From UQRS01 sp964481575 (GTDB lineage Bacteria; Bacillota; Clostridia; Oscillospirales; Acutalibacteraceae), in contig CAYZTR010000007.1 of NCBI GenBank assembly GCA_964481575.1, forward strand, positions 1 through 64,000: 64,000 bases of DNA. Reading direction: 5' to 3'. The translations under genes and the position numbers were made by a program. Shown in pieces: positions 8,495 through 18,000 of the stretch. The notes under the pieces were generated by a model. It saw only the letters and a list, made by a program, of their open reading frames with translations, ran no database searches and was not told the origin of the DNA. Numbering within the stretch: position 1 is the stretch's first letter; every line of letters begins with the position of its first letter.

Positions 8495-9166
8495 ATGAAA
8501 AAGATTTTTGGCGACGACGCCATTCATATGCTTCCGCTGCATAGCGGATTCATCATTGCCACCAAGCAGAAAACCTACGACGATTACCTGGTGGTTTCTT
8601 ACAAAATGGCCACCCTGGAAACCGACGCACTGAATCCGGTAACCCGGAACGTATACCAGCTGGCCAAATTCGGTAACAATTTCCAGCTGTTTGAAAAGAT
8701 TTTGCCGGATTATCTCAACTGTAAAACACTGCAGCTGCCGGATAGCCGGCTCTTTGCCATTTACCCCGACGGGCAGGCCGCCGTCTATGACGACATGGCA
8801 CAGACCCTGTGGAGCGGCGCTCTGAAATACAAGGACAGCGGTCCCGCCGACGTGGCCCTCCAAGGGGAATGTATCTGGGCCACCTTCCCGGAAAGCAATG
8901 CTTTGATCCGCTACAACGTCCAGTCCCTGCGGGAGGAGCTGCGTATCGGCGGCGGGGAAAACTCCGCCTTTGCCGCCCCCTGTAGCCTGTGGATCAACGG
9001 CAACTCCATGCTGGTCTGCAACCGGGATTCCCATAAAATCCTGGAAATTAATCTTTCTACCTTCGAGGCTTTTGACTATGCTGAATTTGAGGAGCCGGTG
9101 CATCAGTACATTCGCATTGACAACACCGAAATCGTCCAGCTGGATTCGGGGGTCTACACCCTGTAA
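8495..9166 (+). CDS. Hypothetical protein, possible beta-propeller-like fold
   Basis: I do not recognise this 223-residue cytoplasmic protein. It has no signal peptide or membrane segment. The sequence alternates short hydrophobic strands with turns rich in Gly, Asp and Asn. It contains several blade-like phrases (RLFAIYPDGQAAVYDD, GECIWATFPESNALIRYN, NSMLVCNRDSHKILEINL), as in NHL/WD-type propellers, but it is short for a full propeller. The AAAGGAG ribosome binding site and a strong promoter support a real gene. It is transcribed divergently from trkA and ends at a hairpin. The fold suggestion is only inference. Confidence 0.7.
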   Translation: MKKIFGDDAIHMLPLHSGFIIATKQKTYDDYLVVSYKMATLETDALNPVTRNVYQLAKFGNNFQLFEKILPDYLNCKTLQLPDSRLFAIYPDGQAAVYDDMAQTLWSGALKYKDSGPADVALQGECIWATFPESNALIRYNVQSLREELRIGGGENSAFAAPCSLWINGNSMLVCNRDSHKILEINLSTFEAFDYAEFEEPVHQYIRIDNTEIVQLDSGVYTL

Positions 9167-9252
9167 AAATAAACCCTGTCCGCTCCGGGGTAGTGGCTCT
9201 AGCCTCCCGGAAACGGTTCATTCGTTATTCCGCTGCAGCTTCACGAAAACAA

Positions 9253-9290
9253 CTGGATCCGGATCATGGTCGCACCGGATCCGTTTTACC
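9253..9290 (+). terminator. Terminator of the orphan gene
   Basis: A perfect GGATCCGG/CCGGATCC stem with a 12-base loop is followed by GTTTTA, about 90 bases after the stop codon at 9166. The rest of the gap to 9533 holds two further hairpins and no convincing gene. Confidence 0.55.
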
Positions 9291-9353
9291 AGTTGCCGGT
9301 TCCCCTGTTCCCTTGTGAAAAAAGCACCAAACCACATCTCATATAACCATTAG

Positions 9354-9392
9354 GGGCTGTCTCACAAAGAAATTATTTTGTGAGACAGTCCT
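9354..9392. terminator. Hairpin with TGTGAGACAG arm
   Basis: Arms GGCTGTCTCACAAA and TTTGTGAGACAGTCC enclose a short AT loop and are followed by CTTTTA on the plus strand. It could terminate either of the two converging genes. Related arms recur at 13586, 20869 and 27724. Confidence 0.6.
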
Positions 9393-9408
9393 TTTATTTG
9401 CAAAAAAA

Positions 9409-9437
9409 GCAGAGGACTCCGTTTGGAAATCCTCTGC
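9409..9437. terminator. Second hairpin downstream of the SLC13 permease
   Basis: Arms GCAGAGGA and TCCTCTGC form an 8-bp stem. Read on the minus strand a run of T (TTTTTTTG) follows it, which fits an intrinsic terminator for the permease gene that ends at 9533. Confidence 0.6.
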
Positions 9438-9532
9438 AAGGTATCGTCTATAAAAGCCAAAAACCAGCCCGCCGAAAAAACATACTATCTGCTATGGAGA
9501 GGAAGGCGCAGGAAATCGGCCTGAATTTGCCG

Positions 9533-10813
9533 TTATACCAGCGGGTAAAACAGCGGTACAAAAATCAAAATACCAATAAAACTGATGAGCGACGGCAGCC
9601 AACCATATTTCAGATAATCTGAGAACTCATAGCCGGCAACCTGAGTCATTGTAATTTGAGCAGCGGCCAGCGGCGTGCAGCAGGCAATGCTGGCAGCCAA
9701 GGTAATCCCTACACAAAACGGCATATACTGAAATCCATAACTGGTGCATAAGGAAAACGCAACGGGCAATACAATGATAAGGGCAGTAGAATTGGTAATA
9801 AACTGGCTGATAAAAAGAGTCAGGAAGGTCAATACGGCAAAAATAATCATGGGGGAAGTCACATTGCCCAGTGCAGAGGAAACAATCCGACCAATGAGAT
9901 CGGCAGCCCCGGAAGAGGTCAGCGCTTCGGCCAACCCCAGGCAGGTGGCAAGAAATACCACCGATTCCCAATGCAGTTCTTTCACAATATCCTTTACACT
10001 GCAGCATCTGAAAATGACGCACAGAAGGGCAGCACACATGGCCGTCTCCGCCGTCGGCAGCAAAGACAGCGCATAGGAAATCACCATCAGAATCAGGATG
10101 GCAAACATAATACCCATTTTCTTTTTGTCGAATTCCATTTGGAGCGCCGAATACCGCTTTTCCGCTTCGATTCCCATGTCCGCCTCAGGGCGGTGATCCC
10201 AGATCTTTTTGCCGTTCCGGTAACCAAGGGTTAAGGCAAATACCAGAAACAGAGCAAACAGACAAAGGCCGGGGCCGGTTAAGGTCCACATGCTCATTTC
10301 CTGTCCGATCATTTCAAACATCACACCGTTGGCTGTCAATTGCGGCGTGCAGCCGACCAAGGTACAGGCACCGCCAAACATGATGGCGCAGGAGATGGGC
10401 AATGTAAGATCGCGGCGCTTCATATTCTCAGAGGCACTGCAGACGCTGTCGATCATGGGAAGATAGGCGGAAAGCAGGGCTGTATTGGCAAGGAACATGG
10501 AAGCAAGCCCCGTCACAACACAGCTGACAGCCAGAAAGATCCGTTCGTTCCCGCGGGACCATCGGATCAGAATACGCCCCACCGTCTGGGCGGCGCCGGT
10601 TTTGAACATGGAAATACCCACAATCATAGTGCTGGCCATTAGTAGAACAATGCTGTTGGAAAAGCCGGAAAACACATCTTGAAATGAGCCGACTCCAAAT
10701 AAAACCATGAGAAGGCAGCCTAAACAACCAGTGGCCGCCAAAGGCAGCCACTCCGTGACAAACAGCACAACACAGAACCCAATAATAACTAATCCTAAAA
10801 TATCATGCGGCAT
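9533..10813 (-). CDS. SLC13/DASS-type anion permease
   Basis: The 426-residue polytopic membrane protein resembles the divalent anion:sodium symporter family, which takes up dicarboxylates, citrate or sulfate. Two repeated SNT-like signatures are visible, LANTALLSAYLPMID near residue 105 and ITNSTALIIVLPVA near residue 340, the hallmark of the two inverted half-transporters. About eleven hydrophobic helices are present. The ribosome binding site is GAGGTGA. It follows a strong hairpin after the SDR gene, so it may be transcribed separately. The exact substrate is not determined; the malic enzyme gene a few genes upstream makes a dicarboxylate plausible. Confidence 0.82.
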   Translation of the reverse strand: MPHDILGLVIIGFCVVLFVTEWLPLAATGCLGCLLMVLFGVGSFQDVFSGFSNSIVLLMASTMIVGISMFKTGAAQTVGRILIRWSRGNERIFLAVSCVVTGLASMFLANTALLSAYLPMIDSVCSASENMKRRDLTLPISCAIMFGGACTLVGCTPQLTANGVMFEMIGQEMSMWTLTGPGLCLFALFLVFALTLGYRNGKKIWDHRPEADMGIEAEKRYSALQMEFDKKKMGIMFAILILMVISYALSLLPTAETAMCAALLCVIFRCCSVKDIVKELHWESVVFLATCLGLAEALTSSGAADLIGRIVSSALGNVTSPMIIFAVLTFLTLFISQFITNSTALIIVLPVAFSLCTSYGFQYMPFCVGITLAASIACCTPLAAAQITMTQVAGYEFSDYLKYGWLPSLISFIGILIFVPLFYPLV

Positions 10814-10833
10814 AGTTCACCTCATGCGGCATT

Positions 10834-10864
10834 GTTTCCCCTCGGCGATCCGCCGAGGGGAAAC
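10834..10864 (-). terminator. Hairpin after the SDR gene
   Basis: A perfect 14-bp stem (GTTTCCCCTCGGCG with its complement) with a 3-base loop lies between the SDR stop and the SLC13 start. It lacks a T-run, so it may be a transcript-stabilising or factor-dependent end. Confidence 0.55.
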
Positions 10865-10871
10865 ATCTGTG

Positions 10872-11636
10872 TTAAACGATGGTCCAACCGCCGTCAACCA
10901 GCAGCAGCTGACCGGTAACATAGCTGGAAGCATCCGAAGCCAGATACAGCATTGCGCCGTTCAGCTCGCCCGGCTTGCCGCGGCGGCCCATGGGGCAGCT
11001 GTTCTTGATACCGTTCTCATAGCTTTCGTCCGCAACCTTATCAGACATTTCGCTGGCAAAATAGCCAGGCCCTAAGGTGTTGACAGTAATCCCGGATTTT
11101 GCCCATTCAGCAGCCAAAGCCTTGGTCATCATATAGACAGCGCCCTTGGCAGTGGAATAACCGGAACGGGGAACGCCGTTCATGGTAACCTGGCAGTGGA
11201 AAGAACCAATGTTGATAATCTTGCCGTATTGCTGGGCCAGCATCACCTTGCCCACCTCACGGGCAAAGTAGAACACACCGTTGACATTGGTGTTGATGAC
11301 GCGCTCCCACACCTCATCCGTAGTGTCCACAACAGGAGTTGCAAAGCCGGCAGCTGCGTTATTGATCAGAATATCAATGCGGCCCAGTTCCTTGACGGCA
11401 ACATCCACAGCATTTTTAATCTGCTGCGTATCGGTAACATCACAGGGAATGGCTACGCACTTTACACCGTAGCTCTCCACTTCTTTTTTCACTTCTTCCA
11501 GCTTTTCCACACGGCGGGCCACAATGGCCACATTGGCACCCTGCTCACCCAGGCAAATGGCGAACTGACGGCCCAACCCGGAAGAAGCGCCGGTGACGAT
11601 GGCGTTTTTGCCGCTGACATCAAAATAATTTTTCAT
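10872..11636 (-). CDS. Short-chain dehydrogenase/reductase (SDR)
   Basis: The 254-residue classical SDR is an NAD(P)H-dependent oxidoreductase. Visible motifs are the cofactor-binding TGASSGLG (residues ~15-22), the NNAAA motif after strand 4, a catalytic Ser in GSFHCQVTMNG, and YSTAKGAVYMM with the Tyr-x3-Lys pair. The C-terminus ends with YVTGQLLLVDGGWTIV, as in FabG/gluconate 5-dehydrogenase-like enzymes. The upstream 29 in-frame codons were excluded because ATG at 11636 begins the conserved N-terminus. It follows the MFS gene after a gap that contains a large hairpin and an imperfect palindrome. The substrate is unknown, perhaps what the MFS protein imports. Confidence 0.88.
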   Translation of the reverse strand: MKNYFDVSGKNAIVTGASSGLGRQFAICLGEQGANVAIVARRVEKLEEVKKEVESYGVKCVAIPCDVTDTQQIKNAVDVAVKELGRIDILINNAAAGFATPVVDTTDEVWERVINTNVNGVFYFAREVGKVMLAQQYGKIINIGSFHCQVTMNGVPRSGYSTAKGAVYMMTKALAAEWAKSGITVNTLGPGYFASEMSDKVADESYENGIKNSCPMGRRGKPGELNGAMLYLASDASSYVTGQLLLVDGGWTIV

Positions 11637-11674
11637 TTGAAAAAACATCCTTTCTTTTGATTTGATTTTGATAG

Positions 11675-11721
11675 GGTTTCCCGGTGTGACCCTACCGCAC
11701 CCGGACAACACCGGGGAAACC
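11675..11721 (-). terminator. Large hairpin between MFS and SDR genes
   Basis: Arms GGTTTCCCGGTGT and ACACCGGGGAAACC (one bulged base) enclose a 20-base loop. On the minus strand it lies after the MFS stop and in the leader of the SDR gene, so it could be a terminator/attenuator. Confidence 0.5.
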
Positions 11722-11747
11722 AAACTATAACGAATTGTGTAATCGTA

Positions 11748-11767
11748 TCATGACCCTAGGAGCATGA
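11748..11767. promoter_or_regulatory. Imperfect palindrome, possible operator
   Basis: TCATG and CATGA flank a CCTAGG core in a symmetric 20-bp layout just upstream of a TATAGT -10-like element for the SDR gene. No regulator is assigned. Confidence 0.3.
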
Positions 11768-11770
11768 AAA

Positions 11771-13087
11771 TCAGACAGGCGTATAACCCATGGCAGCGAT
11801 CTTCTTTTTGCTGGAAATGTTGGACAGCAAATACAGAACACCAACAACCACCATCAAAACGGCGAAGATGACCCAAGCCAGCGTATAGGAACCAGTGACA
11901 TCAAAGATAAACGAAGCAACCGTAGGCCCAATGATCTGGCCGATATTGCCGGCGATATTCATCCAGCCGCTCATAACACCATATTCCTTATCCCCAAAGT
12001 TCCGGGAGGTAATCAGGAAGGGAATCACGGAAGGTACCGCACCGCCGATCATGTACAGCGGGATCATAACGGTGGCAAACACCATGTTGCTGGAGGACAG
12101 TGCCAGGCAAATAAACACACCTGCATAGAACAGGGGGGCAATGACGGAAGCCCTCTTGATATGTAAGATGTCAGACAGAATTCCCAGCAGGAATTTGCCC
12201 AAAATCAGGGTTCCCAGCGCCCCGGCATAAATGGTAGCAGCAGTATCGCTGTCGGTGATGCTGGTGAAGTAGTCCTTGCAGTTATAAGAGAAGGCGGAAG
12301 CGCCGATCATGGTAACAAGACCCGCAGCAAATTGCAGCCACCAGCGACCGGTAGTCAGAGCCTGCTTGCCGGTAATACCGGCCTTCTGGGCAGGAACACT
12401 GCCGGCGGCCCGGTCAGCTTCACTGGGTGCAGGATCGCCAATTCTTGTCTCAAAGCCTTTGTCGCTGGGCATGCTGACAATAAACAGCAACGCAATGGGG
12501 ATCATCAGAGCGTTAAACCCGGCCATGGCCAGATATCCAACCCGCCAGCCGCTGGAGTTGATGATGGCATTGACCAGCTTAATCCAAACCAAAGCACCCG
12601 CGCCGCTGCCCAGCATAGCGATAGACAGGGCGGTTCCTTTCACCTTGGGGCCAAACCAGTTGCTGACCATAATGGTGGTAGGAAGCGTGGTAGCACCGGC
12701 CCAGCCAAGACCCTGAATGGCAGAAAGTACATACAGCTGCCACAGGGCATTGGAGAAGGACATAAGCACATAACAAACACTGGTAAGAACCACGCAAGCA
12801 GTCACCGCAAACTTTACAGGAATTTTTTTGTAAAGCTTACCAATAAAGATAGAACACACCAGCATAGCAACCGTCATGATGGTGTTCGTCTGCGTATAGG
12901 CAGTACGGGAAATACCCAGCTCTTCCGTAATGGGCGCCAGGAACAAAGGCGCGCAGTTAACTTTGATAACGTAGCAGATGAACATGGGCATGAAAGCGCA
13001 AACCAGCATGACCCAACCATAATAAAATCTGCCGTCTACCTTCGCAGAAAATAAATGATTCTTCTGATTCTTCAAAATGAATGACAC
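11771..13087 (-). CDS. Major facilitator superfamily transporter
   Basis: The 438-residue protein has about twelve membrane helices with a central hydrophilic loop (residues ~205-235). The N-terminal half starts with FYYGWVMLVCAFMPMFICY and the loop between helices 2 and 3 carries the GKLYKKIPVKF version of the MFS A-motif. This resembles oxalate/formate-antiporter-like and monocarboxylate MFS carriers of Firmicutes, but the substrate cannot be named. It has a consensus promoter about 360 bases upstream and therefore an unusually long leader. The SDR gene follows in the same direction and may act on the transported compound. Confidence 0.85.
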   Translation of the reverse strand: MSFILKNQKNHLFSAKVDGRFYYGWVMLVCAFMPMFICYVIKVNCAPLFLAPITEELGISRTAYTQTNTIMTVAMLVCSIFIGKLYKKIPVKFAVTACVVLTSVCYVLMSFSNALWQLYVLSAIQGLGWAGATTLPTTIMVSNWFGPKVKGTALSIAMLGSGAGALVWIKLVNAIINSSGWRVGYLAMAGFNALMIPIALLFIVSMPSDKGFETRIGDPAPSEADRAAGSVPAQKAGITGKQALTTGRWWLQFAAGLVTMIGASAFSYNCKDYFTSITDSDTAATIYAGALGTLILGKFLLGILSDILHIKRASVIAPLFYAGVFICLALSSSNMVFATVMIPLYMIGGAVPSVIPFLITSRNFGDKEYGVMSGWMNIAGNIGQIIGPTVASFIFDVTGSYTLAWVIFAVLMVVVGVLYLLSNISSKKKIAAMGYTPV

Positions 13088-13440
13088 TCCTTTTATTGAT
13101 CATATTCCCTTGCGAGCCAAGCGCTTTCTGATGCTTGACGCGTACGTTGGAAGCAGCTTTGGGAATACATACAGAGCAGATGAATTTCCAGCGCAGCCAT
13201 CGCGGCAGCACTGCACCCGCCGTTTCGGTATATCCAAAGCTTCACTTCACATTGCTTTAACACATTTGCCGGCTCCACATTGGCACCACATTTTGTGTCA
13301 TCTACCGGCACCCTTCGAATTCCATCTTCCTCCTTCCATTGATTTCGCTCCCTGTTTTCTGACAATCCGGGCGGAATCCTTCCTGAAAGGGAGCCACATT
13401 CCCCACCGGTTTCCTGCTCTGGAATGCACGTATGCAGTTC
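13088..13440 (-). other. Long untranslated leader of the MFS gene
   Basis: About 350 bases separate the predicted transcription start from the MFS start codon. Several short overlapping reading frames are present, with no recognisable protein. I could not match it to a T-box, purine, SAM or other riboswitch by eye. Confidence 0.4.
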
Positions 13441-13448
13441 ACACCTGT

Positions 13449-13477
13449 ATTATATTGTATTTTTTATTATATTTCAA
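13449..13477 (-). promoter_or_regulatory. Sigma-A-type promoter upstream of the MFS-SDR genes
   Basis: TTGAAA and TATAAT on the minus strand are spaced by 17 bases within a very AT-rich stretch. Confidence 0.65.
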
Positions 13478-13585
13478 ATATAAATTACAAAAATTATAAA
13501 AATATAAGTAAAATCTTTCAAAAACCCACTTTTTTTGGAAGATCCGGACGCTAAAGTACGAATCAGAGAAAAGCGCAATGAATAA

Positions 13586-13630
13586 AGAGCTGTCCCAGCG
13601 CTGCCTCCCGTTTTCTCGTGAGACAGCTCT
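13586..13630 (-). terminator. Terminator of the malic enzyme gene
   Basis: Arms AGAGCTGTC and GACAGCTCT close a hairpin. Read on the minus strand it is followed by TTATT and lies about 100 bases after the malic enzyme stop. The GTGAGACAGC arm recurs in other hairpins of the window. Confidence 0.55.
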
Positions 13631-13735
13631 CCTTTGTTTTGCCTTTGTTGGATCCGGCGAAAAATTTCAGGGACCATTCCCGAACACTGCAAGGAACCAT
13701 TCCATGGGGGCAGACCCGATGGACTGTACCTACTC

Positions 13736-14908
13736 TTAAATCCTGGCCACGCCGCAGTCTCTGGCAGCTTGGGCAACAGCAGCGGCGACGCTGACCACCA
13801 CCTTTTTATTGAAGGCGTCGGGAATGATACAATCGGCCGACAAAGACTCTTCCGGTATGACCCCGGCAATGGCGTAAGCGGCGGCCAGCTTCATCTCCTC
13901 CGTGATGTCCGAGGCCCGGACATCCAAGGCGCCCCGGAACATACCGGGGAAACACAGCACATTGTTGATTTGATTGGGATAATCCGACCGGCCGGTACCC
14001 ACCACGGCGGCACCGTGGGCTTTGGCCTCCTCCGGCATAATTTCCGGCACCGGGTTGGCCATGGCCAGCACGATGGCGTCCCGGGCCATGGACTCCACCA
14101 TCTCCCCCTTCAGCACGCCGGGAGCCGAAACCCCGATGAAAATATCGGCGCCCTGAATCACCTGATCCAGGCTGCCCCGCTTATTCCCCCGATTAGACAG
14201 GCGGGCCATTTCCAAGTGGGCGGGGTTGGCCGTCTCCATGCCGTCATACAAAGCGCCCTCCTTATCCACCATAATCAGATCCCCGATGCCGGCAGACAGG
14301 AACATTTTGCCGATGGCGCAGCCGGCAGAGCCGGCACCGTTAATCACCAGGGTGGACGCTTCCAGCGTTTTGCCCACCACCTTCAGGGCGTTGATTACCG
14401 CCGCCAGGCAAACCACTGCCGTACCGTGCTGGTCATCGTGGAACACTGGGATGTCGCAAACCTCCTTCAGCTTCCGTTCAATCTCAAAGCAACGGGGGGC
14501 GGCAATATCCTCCAGGTTAATACCGCCGAAGGAACCGGCCAGCAGACTGACGGTGCGGACAATCTCATCCACATCCTTAGAGCGGATGCACAAGGGGAAA
14601 GCATCCACCCCGGCAAACTCCTTGAACAGGACGCATTTTCCCTCCATCACCGGCATTCCAGCCTCAGGGCCAATATCCCCCAGGCCCAAAACGGCGGTAC
14701 CGTCAGTGACCACCGCCACCAGATTGTGCCGCCGGGTATAGGTATAGGACAGATTCACATCCTCCTGAATCTTTAAACAAGGCTCTGCCACACCGGGGGT
14801 ATAGGCCACTGCCAGGTCGGCCATGGTCTTTAACGTCGGCCGGCTGGCAATCTCAATTTTCCCAGCCCATTCCCGGTGCTGCTGCAACGCAAACTCTTTT
14901 TTATCCAT
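13736..14908 (-). CDS. Malic enzyme (malate dehydrogenase, oxaloacetate-decarboxylating)
   Basis: The 390-residue enzyme converts malate to pyruvate and CO2 while reducing NAD(P). It is the short bacterial form with no phosphotransacetylase extension. Signature regions are AVAYTPGVAEPC near the N-terminus, VTDGTAVLGLGDIGPEAG, GVDAFPLCI, the metal-site FHDDQHGTAVV and the nucleotide-binding NGAGSAGCAIGKMFL. The start at 14908 was chosen over an ATG eight codons earlier because GGAGGA lies five to six bases before it. It has its own promoter and terminator and is divergent from purL. Confidence 0.94.
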   Translation of the reverse strand: MDKKEFALQQHREWAGKIEIASRPTLKTMADLAVAYTPGVAEPCLKIQEDVNLSYTYTRRHNLVAVVTDGTAVLGLGDIGPEAGMPVMEGKCVLFKEFAGVDAFPLCIRSKDVDEIVRTVSLLAGSFGGINLEDIAAPRCFEIERKLKEVCDIPVFHDDQHGTAVVCLAAVINALKVVGKTLEASTLVINGAGSAGCAIGKMFLSAGIGDLIMVDKEGALYDGMETANPAHLEMARLSNRGNKRGSLDQVIQGADIFIGVSAPGVLKGEMVESMARDAIVLAMANPVPEIMPEEAKAHGAAVVGTGRSDYPNQINNVLCFPGMFRGALDVRASDITEEMKLAAAYAIAGVIPEESLSADCIIPDAFNKKVVVSVAAAVAQAARDCGVARI

Positions 14909-14943
14909 TACGATTCCTCCGTGAAATTGCAAGATACATCTCT

Positions 14944-14971
14944 ATTATACATCACAAAATCCATTTGTCCA
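14944..14971 (-). promoter_or_regulatory. Promoter of the malic enzyme gene
   Basis: TGGACA and TATAAT on the minus strand are separated by 16 bases; the start codon follows about 40 bases later. Confidence 0.55.
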
Positions 14972-14999
14972 GCCTCTTTATTTTTGATGAAATCACACC

Positions 15000-15028
15000 T
15001 TGCGAAGCAGGGGGAAAAATGCTATAAT
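15000..15028 (+). promoter_or_regulatory. Promoter of purL
   Basis: TTGCGA and TATAAT are separated by 17 bases. The ribosome binding site GGAGG follows about 35 bases downstream, eight bases before the ATG. Confidence 0.7.
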
Positions 15029-15075
15029 TTGAACAACTGTAACCCAACACCTTATATCGCAATGGAGGCGTCAGT

Positions 15076-18000
15076 ATGGTAAGAAGAATCTTCGTTGAAA
15101 AGAAACCCGGTTTTGACATTGAAGCCGGACACATGCGAAACGATTTGGTGGACAGTCTGGGGCTGGATTCCGGCTTGGAGCTTCGCCTGTTTAACCGCTA
15201 CGATGTGGACGGGGTATCGGACCAGGAGTTCGCCGCTGCCAAAAACACCATCTTTTCTGAACCCAATGTGGACACAGTCTATGAGGAGGAATTCCCCCTG
15301 TCCGCACCTTGGCAGTATTTTGCCACCGAATATCTTCCCGGCCAGTATGACCAGCGGGCCGACTCGGCCGCCCAGTGCGTCCAACTGCTGACCCAGGGGG
15401 AGCGTCCTCAGGTGGTCACCGCCCGGGTCATCGCCCTGAAAGGGGATCTAACCCCCGGCCAGCTGGCCAAGGTTCAGCAGTATGTCATCAATCCGGTGGA
15501 ATCCCGCCTGGCTTCCATGGACAAGCCCGCCAACCTGCATATGGCTGTAACCCAGCCTGCGGATGTGGAACTGCTGACCGGCTTCACCGCCAAAACGGAT
15601 GAAGAAATCGCCGCCTATCACGCTCAGGTGGGCTTTGCCATGAGCGTGGCGGACCTGTGCTTCTGCCGGGATTACTTTCAGTCCGAAGGTCGGGATCCCT
15701 TCATCACCGAATTGAAGGTCATCGACACCTACTGGTCGGATCATTGCCGCCACACCACCTTCCTGACCCGGCTGGACAAAATCACGGTGGAAAACGGCAA
15801 GCGCTCTGCCGCCATTCAAAAGGCCCTGGAAGGCTATTTTGCCGACCGGAAAGAGGTCTATGGGGAACGGGACAAAACCGTCTGTCTCATGGACATGGCC
15901 TGTATCGGGGCCAAGTTGCTGAAGAAGCGGGGCATGATCCCCGATCTGGACGAATCCGAGGAAATCAACGCCTGTTCCATTAACGCCGACATTACTGTGG
16001 ACGGCCAGGCGGAGCACTGGCTCATTCAGTTTAAAAACGAGACCCACAACCATCCCACCGAGATTGAACCCTTCGGCGGTGCAGCCACCTGCCTGGGCGG
16101 CGCCATCCGGGATCCACTGTCGGGTCGCTCCTATGTGTATCAGGCCATGCGGGTCACCGGCTCCGGCGACCCCACCAAGCCTTTCTCTGAAACCTTGCCG
16201 GGCAAGCTCCCCTCCAAAAAGATCACCACCACCGCAGCAGCNNNNNNNNNNTCCTATGGCAACCAGATCGGCCTGGCTACCGGGCAGGTAACCGAGCTGT
16301 ATCACCCCGGCTATGTAGCAAAACGTCTGGAAATCGGCGCCGTGGTCGCCGCCAGTCCCAAGGAAAATGTATTTCGCGGCGTTCCCGCCCCCGGGGACAT
16401 TATCGTCCTGCTGGGCGGCCGCACCGGCCGTGACGGCTGCGGCGGGGCCACCGGCTCTTCCAAAGCCCACAATACCGAATCCACCTCCACCTGCGGCGCT
16501 GAGGTGCAAAAGGGAAATCCCCCCACCGAGCGGAAGCTCCAGCGGCTGTTCCGCAACCCCACCGCCGCAAAAATGATCAAGCGCTGCAACGATTTTGGCG
16601 CCGGCGGCGTCAGCGTTGCCATTGGGGAGCTGGCCCCGGGTCTGGACATTGATCTGGACGCCGTTCCCAAGAAATATGAGGGGCTGGACGGCACCGAGCT
16701 GGCCATCTCCGAGTCTCAGGAGCGGATGGCCGTGGTGCTGGAGGCCAAGGATGTGGAAGCCTTTGCCGCCCTGGCCGCCCAGGAAAATCTGGAGTCCACC
16801 CCTGTGGCCGTGGTTACCGACAAGGGCCGGCTGCACATGGTTTGGCGGGGCAAAACTGTAGTGGATCTATCCCGTGACTTTTTGGACACCAACGGCGTGA
16901 CCCAGGTGGCCGACGCCGTCATCACCGCCCCCGCCGAAGTGGGTTATCGGGACACCGTCCCCGCCGCGCTGCAGGCAAAAGCGCCCCTGGATGCCTTTGC
17001 CGAGAATCTGACCCGGATGGAAGTCTGTGGGCAAAAGGGACTGGCCGAGCGGTTTGACGCCTCCATCGGCGCTTCCACCGTGCTGATGCCCTTTGCCGGA
17101 AAAGAACAACTGACCCCCGAAGAAGCCATGGTAGCCAAAATTCCTCTGGAGCATGGAGAAACCGACGATGCTACCGCCATGGCCTTTGGCGGCATTCCCG
17201 GTCTGCTGGCCGACAGCCCCTTCCACGGCGCGGTCTTTGCCGTTATGGAATCCCTGGCTAAATTGGCTGCTGTAGGCGCCGACCCTGCCAAGGCCCGGCT
17301 CACCTTCCAGGAGTATTTTGAGCGTCTGGGTGCCGACCCCACCCGTTGGGGCAAGCCCGCCGCCGCTCTGCTGGGGGCCCTCACCGCCCAGAAGGAAATG
17401 GGGGTTCCCTCCATTGGCGGCAAGGACTCCATGTCCGGCTCCTTCAATGATTTGGACGTCCCCCCCACCCTGGTGAGCTTTGCCCTGGCCATGACCAAGG
17501 CCAGCACCACCGGCTCGGCGGCCTTCCAAACCGCTGGAGATCAAATTGTTCTGCTGCCCCTGCCCATGGCCGGGGATCTGCCGGATTTCGCTGCCGCCAA
17601 GGCGCTGAACACCAAGGTAGCTGCCCTGGTAACCAACAAACAGCTGGCCGCCGTCAGCGTAGTGAAAGAGGGCGGCGCTGCCGCCTGTGTGGCCAAGATG
17701 GCCTTCGGAAACCAGCTGGGTGCTCGCATCACTTGCACCGATGCCGCCACCCTTTTCGCCCCCGCCGCCGCTTCCTTTGTGGCCGAGGTGGCCGATTTGT
17801 CCGTATTGGAGGGCATAGCGTATACCGTCCTGGGGCAGATCACCGAGGACGGCTGCTTCACCCTGGCAGGCCAGACCCTGCCGGTGGAACAGGCCACCCA
17901 GCTCTGGCTGGGCAAACTGGAGCCGGTGTTCCCTCTGCGCAGCGATGCCACAGTCAACATGGAGCCCCAGGTTCCGCTCTTTGCAGAAAAGAGCAGTCTG

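Noticed and set aside
13088..13440. A T-box leader before the MFS gene.
   Set aside because: The conserved T-box sequence (AGGGTGGNACCGCG) is absent on the minus strand.
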